The notes under the pieces: generated by a model
What the model was told of the DNA's origin: nothing
The model's database searches: none
What the model saw: the letters and a program-made list of their open reading frames with translations, nothing else
Origin: Tubiluchus corallicola
Taxonomy: Eukaryota > Priapulida > Priapulimorpha > Priapulimorphida > Tubiluchidae
Assembly: GCA_030141605.1 (NCBI GenBank)
Contig: JAQGDQ010000066.1
Coordinates: 684,001-724,692, forward strand
Length of the DNA: 40,692 bases
Direction of reading: 5' to 3'
Part shown: positions 12,501 to 24,500 of the stretch, one piece after another
How positions within the stretch are numbered: position 1 is the first letter of the stretch
Layout of the letters: each line of letters starts with the position of its first letter
Translations under genes and position numbers: made by a program

Positions 12501-15500
12501 TCTAATCTGCCAGCATCATCTATTCAAGCTTGGAGACAGCGAGCTGATATGTGGACGGCAAATGCAGGCGAGGATGACCTTAGTGATGCAAATGTGAGTA
12601 AACACATTCTTATATATCTAGGGTTTTAAAGTTCTTTTTTATGGATTTATCCTACAATAATATGTAAATAATTAATAAGAAAATTACTTCCTTATTTTTG
12701 TTAACTGGTACATCCAAACTAGAAAAACATTTTCCTTACTTCATTCGTTTTGTTATGATTAAGAATAAAATTATTGTTTGTAGCAGCACGATGGTCTAAT
12801 GGTTTTAGTATAGCTGCCTGGAAAGCAGAAGATCTTGTGTTAAGAGTCCCCCAGTGGAGATGCAAAAATTTTTCTTGCTTTCTAATTTAATATTTGCTTT
12901 GTGCTCTGCATGACTGTTCGTGTTTGAATTTATATTCAACTTGTTTGCAGCTTTTTAAATCTCTTGCCTTTTCTTTACTAAGCATTTAGGAATTCTTTTC
13001 AAGTTTTTGCCAGGTTCCCGTCACACTTTCTGAAATTATATATGAATAAAATTTCATAATGTAGTCCTTACTTCTTAAACAAATTCATTTTGAAAACCCT
13101 TGTTTTTTCAGAAACAAGCTATAACTAATTTAGAAATTATCGGAAAATTCCTAAAAAAGGGACAAGACGATATGAATATTGAAGAGGCAGAGGAGTCTGG
13201 ACAGTATGTACACCTGTTGCTTCACTATAGAAACCTCTCCTATCCAAACATTTTTAATTATATAATATAAAACTAATTTCGAATACATTTCAGTGTTTGT
13301 CTTTGCAAATATACAGGGATGCTATGTAGAGCTTTACTGAAATTTTCGCCTGGAGCTGTTAAAATTTAAAATTGTTCTGTGTCATTGTTGGGATCTAATA
13401 ACAGAATCACTGGGTAACATTGACAGCCTTATGAGACACTGCCATAAGCATACACACAATGGCTTTGTTGACTTCATGTATTAAACATTGTATAAGTTTC
13501 ATAATCTTGTCATGTAGGTACTTTGTCATAAGGCATGGAAGTTGATATTAAAACCATTTGCCTCTGACAACGTATTCTACACCTAAAAGTAACACACTAT
13601 ATACTCAGGCATTGAGTCCAGTGATCCTGGAGTTTTTAGTTTCTTTTTTCTTAGTTGATGGTGACTGATCCAGTAATGTAATGATGTATGATAGAATTAA
13701 AATTAAACATTGACGAGTAGATCATAAATAGATAGAAATTTGCAGCAATTTCTATTCATTTAATTAAATTACTGAAATAATATTAGCTGTGTACTAGTTT
13801 ACCACTTACTAATTTAAATACTGAAAGTGTTTGCCGAGTTTTAATGCAAATACAGTTCATTATACCGTAATTCCAGCTAAAAGTAAATATTAGCATACCA
13901 CTGTAACTATGTTACCTGCAAGGCTGTAAGTGTTTAATAAGCAGTAGGTACTTATACATAATTGTTTTCATCTGTTGTGAAACAATGGCATGCTGATAAG
14001 TGGCCAACATATGGTGACCAGAACAGAATCGTGGGTAGTATGACTAGTAATTAGGTGATTAGCTAAGTACATTACGGATCGTCCATTAAGAGAGTGTGAA
14101 CTGGGTATTTTATCAATTATGGCAGTGTTCTGGGGTTTGAGACTGGGGAAAATGCCGAAAAAGGAAAATCGATAATTTGAAAGAAGAATTACATTTTATT
14201 TTTCGAGTTATTTTATTCGTTTAATAAATCTTTTATTAAATGGGGATTTTACTTGTTTGTTTTCCAAACAGCAAATTTTTGTTTGCCTATCGGCAACTCT
14301 GAAAGCTACTTGAAAATAAATTTTCTGTGAGTATGATTTTCATAAGTGGGGGGAGCACAGTAAAAGACTCTTCTGAATGCAAAATAATCGGTACGATCGC
14401 ACTTGCACCTCTCAAAAGGCAAGAACCTACACCCATTTCATTAGTAAGTAAAGGGGAATTTAGTGTCAGTTAATGAAAAATGGTGAAGGTTGTAGCTGCA
14501 AGTTTTTGACTTGCGTTTCAAATCATCATCAGGCAAAAAAATCATTCTTCTCTGTATGTGTATTTATAATATGTTTATATATGATATATTTATACAGAAC
14601 ACATATTTTTGCCATGTATTTCCAGAACTATCCTCAGTGGTATTTCTAAAATATTTGGTGCCTTGGAAAATTCTCCCACAACAGATTCTGAAGAGGTAAG
14701 AGCTGCAAAAATGTTTTATACATTACTCTCTTTCTGCTTAGCCTTAATAAATAATCATCTGTGAACTTTATTTTACAGTAATTTTGTTGGATTTTTAGAG
14801 ATCTTGTATATTTATAATCAGTTTAACATTTTGCATCATACAATCAACCTGACAAAGTTTTATCTGATGAAAGAAGTATCTGCTAGTTGTAGTGGTGGTA
14901 TTAGTGCATTCATCTGCAAACACTTTCAAATGCATTACATTTACGTGGTCGCTGCCTGTTCTTTGGGATATTTTAGGGAGTTGCCCATTTGCCCTTGATG
15001 AGTCAGGCTCTGTTCGTATCATGAATATAGTGTTGAGTGGGTCTTGCTGCTGAATGTTTACATCTAAATATATATTATATTTATTATATATATATATTAT
15101 AAATTTATATATTTACACACACACAGGGGAGGAATTATTACAATGATTTTTAATCATAACTTCATGAGCAGCGTGACTGCATAAAAGTAAGTCATAATAC
15201 TAAATTTAAACTGTGAAAGTACGTGACTACTAAATTTAACTAGTGAAAGTGCTTGCCAACTAAAATAACCTGTGAAAGTGCTTAACTACTAAATTTAACC
15301 TGTGAAACTATTTGATTATTAAATTTAACCCAGGAAACTGCTTGAGTTTTGCATGTGATGACGTATCATAGACTGGCAGATCATGCTGAGTAAAACCATT
15401 GAGCTGTTGCAACGAACCTAATGAATTAAGTTATTATTATTTTTTTACTGTGCTACTTATTTGGCTAATGAAATTTCAACTTTATGTTAAACACTGATAA

Positions 15501-18500
15501 TTTTTTCAACAGGGAAAAGACACTTCTGACAAAACATTTAGTATCATAGACATCATTGCAGAAGTAATTAAAGAAAAGAAAAGAAAGGGCGACAATGCAA
15601 CTGTTATTGAAACAGACACAATAACAGTGACTGTGGACAAAAAAGAAGTTGATGAACTAGGAGGTAACTGTGATTCTCTTGAACTTTATACCTAATGTGT
15701 TAGCATGTGTTGTGTGCTCTATCAAAATTCATGCTCGTGTTTGTAACGTGGAGCTTAAATTTTAAACAGTAGGCATGAAAACTAAAACCATTATCTCATG
15801 CTCGAGTGCTGGGAGAATTTAAGCTTGTTTTTCTAAGAATTTTTTCTAAGAATTCAGATTCTGACTTGAGTGGTACTGTCATCATTATAGGCTCTTGTTC
15901 AAGGCTCTATGAGCAGATATCACTGAAGAAGGTTAATTGTAACGAGATCTTGTAATTTTGCCATTTATATTCATTATGCTGAAGCCACAGCACAATACTG
16001 TTGGCAACTTAAAGCTTGGCAGACATCAATGTCTACGCACACTCGTTTATTTTCAAGTGCACCTTTAAAAATTTTTTTAGTTGTTTCGGATTCTTGATCA
16101 CTTAGATGTTTCTATTTTTATTTGCAACCTTCTTTTTAGGTTATAAAATAGCAGCTTAGGTTTGGCTAAGTTAGATGTTTTGGTTTGGAGTTTGCTGCCA
16201 CTTTTTAGCTGGTCAATATGGCCTCTATTTAAAATTAGATTACTTTGTTAGGCATTGAGTTGATAGTTTTAGACTTCTTGACAGCTGCCATGAACCTCCG
16301 TGAGATTCTAGGCTTTTGTGGTGGCCACAAGTGGTCAGGAGTAAAACATGAATAGCCTGTCTAGAGAATATCTTTGAATAGCTTGCATAGAGAATATGTT
16401 TTAATATTTCTCATAAACAAAATTTGAAATCAAGGTGGGAAAAATAAAAAACTGGGGAAGCATAAGTGTACTACCTAGTTACTTTGTGCTATTGATTGTA
16501 ACATGTTTTGAAAACTTGGTTTTTTATTTTAGATTCTGAAATTGATATGGGAGGTGATGCTGGGCACTTCAAAATACCTCCGGCCGATTTATTCCTGAAC
16601 GTCTCTGCAGATGAGATGATCGAAATTACAGTTGTGTATTCAAGTTTTTTCACATTTTTAGGCATTTATAGCAAATATGTTTGCCGTAGGTTATGTACTT
16701 AAGTATGGAAGGTAATCTCTGATCAAAATTTTCAGTACTAATTTATTATTCAGAGGACTTTTAAAAATCCAATTTATTTCACTTCATTACTGCAAAAGTT
16801 TATCATTGTTCGTAATAAATTCATATAAGAAAGTGTTTGGTTCAATTGCTAATTCTGCATTTTAGGTTGATTTCGTGTTAGTTGAATATTTTGTGTGGTC
16901 ATTTTAGACTCTCTGATTACCTCGTTTTAAATTTAAATTTTATGTTTTATATACACTATTTGTTCAGTTGCTTTTCATGAACAAAAAGTACTGTAAGCAC
17001 AATTTTTGGATGTCTTAAATTTTAACGGATTGCATAATTGCTTAGTGTGAGTGAGTTCTTGGAAGGAGTTAACAATTCCCAACACAACTTAATAGATTCC
17101 CTAATTCCAACTTTCACAATATCGCTAACCCAAACCCTAATCCACTGCACATACTAATTTCTTGTGTGTGGCAAAATATAAGCTTTAGCTAAATTCTCAA
17201 TATTTCCAGTTGGCTACCATTAAAGTAAATCCATATAATTGGCACGAGTCATCTGAAGGTATTAACACCGCTGTGGCAAATCTTGAAATTACTGGAGCGA
17301 ATGGTTCATTGTTGGCCTTTGGTGCGCCAATTCAATTTTTTATGAATTTACCAAGTAAGATATTATTTGTATAGTTATGTATTTTTAGTAACAATTGTGA
17401 TCAAATAATGAATTGTAAGCTTAGTTAAGTAGTTGTCTGCATTATTAGTTTAATTTAATTTAATTTTTTTAATTTAGACTAACTCTTTACAACTTTGTAT
17501 GTGATGTGCTTTATCCCTGTTAAGCAATAAATTTAATTCAAATCCAGATTTTGCCATGATTTAAGATTTTCAAGATGTTTTTTAAAAATAGCTTGCGTTC
17601 AAAAAGTATTACTGACATCAAATTTCGTTAGTTTCTCAGCTTGTCTATAAAAAACTCTGACTGTCTCTGACTATTAGAATTACTTATTGAATAAACAACA
17701 CAACCCATACTGCACCAATCACACCAATCACACCTGTCCACACCACTCCACCATATCACACCCCCCACTCCACACCACAAATCACGTGACAACACAAAAA
17801 ATTGTATTAGAATTGGGTAAATGATTGAAAATCTTTCTTTAAATGCATACTGCAATTTCAATTAAAATTCAGAAATTTAGGCTTTAAAAATATGCGGTCT
17901 GCAACTAATCTGCATATTACTGCGAATTTCGTGTCCACAAATAGCTATCCGCACAAATAGCTACCTGCCTCAGGTAGTTGAACCTGACTAGCACTTTTTC
18001 CCGGCAGTCTCCTATCTACTTACACTGTGACCAGTCCGCTATTCCCGTTGCTTCTTTTTGGTGCTGCAAGAAAACTGAAAGAAGAAATAAACAAATGAAA
18101 GGTATTGATAGATGCATCCCTTTTCTAAGAATTACACTAGTGGTTGTTTAACCTAATCTGTGACATAATTATTTCATTGTTGTGTTTATATGCAAATTGA
18201 AAAAATACTTCTCTTTTTTACAGAAACGAAGGGAGTCGGTTCGTTTTTTGTAAATAACACTGGCACACGGACAGACAAAGATATAACTGTGCATAGTATT
18301 TATGCCAAGCCACAAAATTACATCATCCTTGCTATTAATGATTTGCCTGACAATGTGACATTGAAGGTAATTTCATAGTGATTTGTTTGGTGAAACAACA
18401 TTACCAGTCGTGAAATCGTAACAAATTTGTTTACAGAAGATGTTAAATATGGTTTCTTATTTTTTAATACAAACATTTAACTTACAGATTAACACTCATC

Positions 18501-21500
18501 TTTTATTTTTCTAAGCAATACCTGGCCTATTTTTTTAATGTAAGTAAATGGAAGTCATTTAATTTTCTGATTACACTTTTTCTGCTTGTGGACTTTTGTG
18601 TCACATTTTCGAGCTGAGTTGTTCTTTTTAATCACTAGTCCTTCACATTTCTTTTTGCTGCAGATAGCACTGAAGCGTTCACCCCCGGCTATTTGGGAAC
18701 TCGTCTGCCATACCTAAAATAATACTTCTTTTCACTGATATACACTTTTTCTTGGCTGAGTCTTCTTAAACACCTTCTTTGAACTTTGAAATTAGAACTG
18801 ATAGCCACCATGTCATAAGTTTTCAGTTTTCTTCTCTTCTTGTGTCGTACCGCTCTACATGAACCCCAGATTCATCTTAAAGTTGTTAAACTTTGTAGAC
18901 CTTTTCAGAAACCTCATTATATTTCAACCCATTAAGTCCTTTTCCTTCCTCGTGTACACTTGTCACACACTTAAGGCACTTGTTTTTCTTATTTCCTTTG
19001 TGTGCAGCAATAGGTGTTGTGTATGTAAAAAGTTATTTGTAGTCACAGAGTCATGTTAGAAAAATTAAAAATGTTGAAAAGGGTGAGAATGAATTACCAG
19101 ATATCATGCAGTTTGTTGAGTGTACACCTTTAGATTATGTCTGCTGGAATGTTTGATTTTTTCCATAGTATACCAGCCTGGAATTACGTGTTATCAAGAA
19201 TGGTTTCATTTAGCATTTTTGATATAGATTTTGGTTCTTGTTATGCTTTGCAAGAATGTGCTCCAATGTTACAGATTTTACTAAAAGATGGCAGGCTATT
19301 TATACACTCTAAATGCTAAAAGGAAGTTATCAATGCATCAAACTTACAAATCATTCTCCATGTATTTTTAATATGCATCTAGAACTGATATATAAATTCA
19401 ACAAGTTTTCTATCAAGCAAGTGTCTGTTGTAATAGGGTTTGTAAAGGGAATTTGATAATTGTTATTTTGTAAGAACTGCATTGTTTTGTGTATCAAGGG
19501 TATGATTATGCATAGGTGTGCATGCTTATATGCATATGCAAGTGTGCATTGTGATCATTTAGGTTACGTGCATTGTCTTCATTATGTATCAAGTTTTTCT
19601 TTCCAGGTATATGTGTGGGTGTTGGTAGCTCACCTGATAACAACTTGCACACATGTAGTGAAGTAGGGTTTTTACTGGTTTAATCATTTTTGTGTTGGGT
19701 TGTGCCATTGATTCTGTCTTGATTAGTTTCTTGCATGACAGTAATTACACATGATGCTAAATCATTAGCCTTTAATTTACTTTCAGGTTGTGTTAAAAAA
19801 GCATGAAAGGCCTACAGTAGCCGACTTTGAAGCTGATGCTGATGTGTTCCACCTTCCTGTGCCTCGTGAAGATCCATACTCTTCCGAGTTGCCCGATAAC
19901 ATCCTCAGCTTTCGCAACACTAAAGACACGGCTATTCAATACTTTGTTGGATTTTTATTTGATTCGTACTACACTCCGCCTTGTCATAAACCTTTGCTGG
20001 TGTGTAAAAGTGAAGCCCAGGCTTGCTTAGCTAATTTTACATGTAGTATAGTGGTTGATAATCAGACGTGCGCTAGACTTGCAGATGAAGCATGCAGTGT
20101 TGATGCATGCATGGAGAAACAGCCATGTTATGGTGACTGGGTAGAACACTGCATGAATGTGTCTTTTAGGTGCATAATGAAAGAGCGGCGTTGTCGAAAG
20201 CCAGTAAACTTTGAGTGTGAGACAGCCTATTATGGTTGCCTTGGTAACTGCAGCAGTGAAAATAGCACGTGTAAGGAAGACTGTTTCTTAAGCAGGGCAG
20301 ATTGTTACAAAGGTGACGAGGATGATGATGACAGCGATGATAAGGCTGAACCATGTTATTCAGTGAGTGATTGCATTAATAAGACAGATGCTGCTTGTAA
20401 TGAAACCTTGCACCGTGAAACTGATAGAAGGCACTGCAGATACATGTACGCAGTGTGTGCTCATGAGTTCATTGGAAACTGCTCCGCCAAGCTCTCTGCA
20501 TGTCGCAGTAATTGCACATGTAACGAACCGCCTTGTGACTCTGCAATTAGATCAGATTGTGTGGAACAGTGCATGTCTGAGTACCGCTTTTGCACCGCAT
20601 TTGTTGCTGATACGTGCGTAAAATTTGTCCTCAGAAGCGATTTGTTTTGCGGAACTATTTGGTGGGAAGAGCGTTCTCGTAACAATGCTGTCAAAAACAG
20701 TGAAACAAATGTGAGGAGTTTAGATGAAGTCACAAAAGGTAGTATGTCTACTTTTGTATTAAATATGAAAGAGTATACAAATGTGTGCAATTTCTGTGGC
20801 AGTTACATATGCAACACTGTAGACAATGATAAGTGTGCAATGTATGATAGTTCTATGTTAGAACTCTGTTGCTACACTAACATCTTTTACTGCACATTTA
20901 TCCTTTTCACAACCTAAACTGCTTCCATGTGTATATGCTGTAATGTGGCTTTTTATTATTACATTTTTGCTTTTAGATAAATTGGAAATACAAACCAAAA
21001 TGAAAAAAACATTTTTCTACACTATAAGCTGTGGAAACTGATTGAACCGAAAAATACACATCAGAATTCTATATACTTTGCATTGAATTAATATACCAAA
21101 AACAACTATTTTTTAAGTGCCCGGGTGCTTGAAGTGAAAGATATCCTAAGGTATGATGTGTTAACGGGGGACTATCACAAAAATCAAGTTTAACTCATGT
21201 TGTCATTGCCTTACCTATGGACAGCTTGAGAATAATTTTTTTGTAATACATGTTGTCTAATTAATGAGTAATTAACTTTTTTGTATCCTGCGGGAAACGA
21301 AGGGAGCGGTGTTTATGCCTGTCGCTTTGAAAATATTGAACTAATGCAGCTCCTGCTAATGACATCACAGACAGTGAACCCCACACTGAGTTGCAACAGT
21401 TCTATACACATCTGGGCTGTAAATAACGCTGTTATTTACTACATTACACACTGATAATTTCAGTACTTGCATTGAGTCGGATAGGTTGTCAGCTTATAGA

Positions 21501-24500
21501 AATGACTGTCATTGTGCCCATTCACATGATTTGTTAATGAGTGATACTTTTACAACCATGCCAATAAAAATTCTTTTAATTTTCAGCACTTCTCTTAATG
21601 CTTTTTTGTTGAATGCACGGTATCTTGTAAGTCGCTATACACTATACATTTTTTCACATTTTTTTAACAAAGAAATCAAAATGTTCGAAGATTGGTACAG
21701 ATGAACTAAAACCTTGGGCGATTCTTTTAGTCAAATTAGTTAAAAATCTGGAAGGAATTAATGCACTGATAGGTTTTGCTATTTTCACTACCTTTTACAG
21801 GCATTAGCTTGCAATGAGCCTCTCACATCCCATGAGTGGTGAAACACAGGTGCTGTTTGTTGAAAAACTACATTGTTAATAGTGAGAGAATTAGTTTGGT
21901 TCATATGGTGCTCTGTCTTTCTAACGAGCTTCAGTTGGTAATTGAAGGACTTCTTGCCAGGCTGATTTGGCACCTCATTTCTAACCTACTATTATTGCCC
22001 TAGCAATGGTGTTCCAATCAAAAAATAAAAAGAATTGCCATAGGCCCTTTTTTTATTCATGTTAAAACTTGCTGAGATTGGAGAAAGAATTTAAAAGAAA
22101 ATTATAAATGAAAATGTTTAGTGACATTTGAGACACCTGGTCACACCTTATACTTCATGTAGTGTTTTAACTCAAAGTTTGCATGATATATTAATCACAG
22201 AGTGGTCAGCAATGTTATAAAAGTACTATAAGCTTGTTGTTTGTCTTTGTAGATTCAGTGCTTGTTAAATACCGAATTGGTACTGTAACAGCAGATGTAG
22301 CTGATAGTGGTACCAGTGCAAGTGTATATGTCATTATACATGGCAGCCACGGGACAACAATTAAAATGATGCTGGATAATTCTGCCAACAATAATGAACG
22401 TGCTGGGTACGTTTACTCTGTAAATTGTGTAATAGAATTAACTCGTTTGTATCTAAGAACTTGGGTATTGTGAAGGTATTGTGATGCCGTTGTTGATATA
22501 TTAAAATCAATCAAAATGTTTTCACGGCAACCTTTAAATTATTTACAAAACTTGAATTTCATAAAACCTGGTATGTTGATATGAGATTATTGTTGTAGAT
22601 TATATAAAGTTTGAAATACCTTCTTTTATAAAACTGCAAGTCCTTCAGAGTGTAGATCTTTTAATTTGTAATCAGTTTTAAAAAATCTTAAGAATTAGGG
22701 CTTGTGGAATAACAGTGTACTTGGCTGCAATAATTAAGCAGAGGCTGAAGCGTCGCTTACCCTGGTTAGTGAATAGTTGGGTGAATGTTGGGTAATTTGT
22801 ACAGTTTCGTCAACTATACTGCCTTCAGTTATTTCGCTTGCTGAAAGATCATGTATATTGTTATTGGAAAATCAACCCTTTCCAAATTAGTAAAATAGAC
22901 ATTGCTAATTAAGCGCTTGTATATGTGCTGTGTAAAGTCAAATAGCAATAATAAACTGCTTTGAATTTCTATGTAAGTTCACTCTGTGTAAGCGCTCGTG
23001 GCTATAATGTCGCCTTTCTTTCATTTAGATTGTGTACTTAAGGTCACCTGCATGTGTGCATGGGTAACGATGCTTTTTTGGTTTAATGTATGAACAACTC
23101 GTCTATAAAACTAAAGTGTGACCTATTGCCTGTGACCTCTTTCTTAGCAGGTACCTGAGAAAGCAGGTCTATCTGCCCTTATTCACAAATACAGGCATTT
23201 TTCACAAATCATAATGTAGGCCTGTATTTTATAAATTATTAGATAATTTAGTGATGTGAATTTTGAAACAATTTTATTGTGATTTGATATTGCTTGGCTT
23301 GTCAAATTAAATTTCCAGTGTAATTAACGTGCAATAGCTGAAAATCCAAGCTTTGTGAAGAAAAGAAATACATTGTTATTGTGGCCACATTTTTGCACAA
23401 TTTCTTACTGTTTTTCTAATGACTATTGTTTGACTAATCAATTGTTCCACAGCACAATTAATACAAGTCTCAGGTGCGAGCAAATCAATTTGTTCAGTAC
23501 ACAACCTGGATGTATCTACCGTAAGTTCTCTCCCGCTAAGCTAATTTATAAACTTATCAAGTTCTTCTAAATAAATTCCAAGTTCAAACACATTTTTCGA
23601 TAATTATGTGTAAACCATGGTTCACTTTATAGGTTCAGGTGTTTATGTTGAAAGGTTTTCTGGTTCAGGCACTTATCTTCGATAAATTACTGGACTTCTG
23701 TCTCAACTTACGTTTAAAAAAGGAAACCAATATTGTTTTAATATCAATTAAATATGTCTTTGATATGTGAAATTTGAAAACCCTTACCTGCTTTCTTTAA
23801 ATGTTCATTTAATTTTATAAAAGTTATGTATGATTTGAGAAGGAAAATGTAGCATTTGAGACTGTCCTGAATGTCACAATATGGGAGGATAACAGATCCT
23901 TTTGTTCATGTTCAAAGGAACAGTTCCTTCGTGGTTATTATATACTACTCGTTATCCCGTTGTAACTACTTGTAGTGTGGTAATAAATCTATTATTTGTG
24001 AAAATTTTATCTTAATTTTTCATTGTCATTGGACAAAACGTTTCATAACTGTTGCAGTTGCTTGCACTTGATGTTGCTGGATGTCCACAAAAACCTGTTT
24101 ATTTACCATAACCTTAAAAAAAACGATGATTTCATTAGCTGGTATTAGTTGGTATTTTGTATTGTGCCATCTGTCCTGTACAAAAAGAAAATCACTATAC
24201 TACTTTTGTTTGATTGCATGTGCTGACAAGAGTTGTAATTTAGTAATCATCAAATATTCTTCATTATTTTGTCACAGTTACCGTTACAATAATATGTTTA
24301 TTAATGTTTAATAAAAATACATAAACTTAAGTAGCTAAGATTTGTAAAATGTTTAGCTTACACGATCCTGAAAGACGCAGTTTAGCTTACACGATCCTGT
24401 AAGACACAGTTTAAACATCATCCTCATGCTTCAAATATGTCTTTATTAAATGATATTTCACCTCTACAATCTTTGCTGCTTTTACAACTCAGTGTCCTTA

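Noticed and set aside
12784-12862. Functional tRNA gene
   Set aside because: The T stem and acceptor stem do not pair properly and the B box is degenerate.
21290-21330. GAAACGAAGGGAG-like match to the start of exon 17
   Set aside because: Only about 15 bases match and the similarity stops immediately, so I take it as chance, unlike the two longer exon ghosts.
21788-21973. Minus-strand frame of 61 codons in intron 18
   Set aside because: There is no recognisable motif and no splice or repeat evidence, and the length is ordinary for a random open frame.
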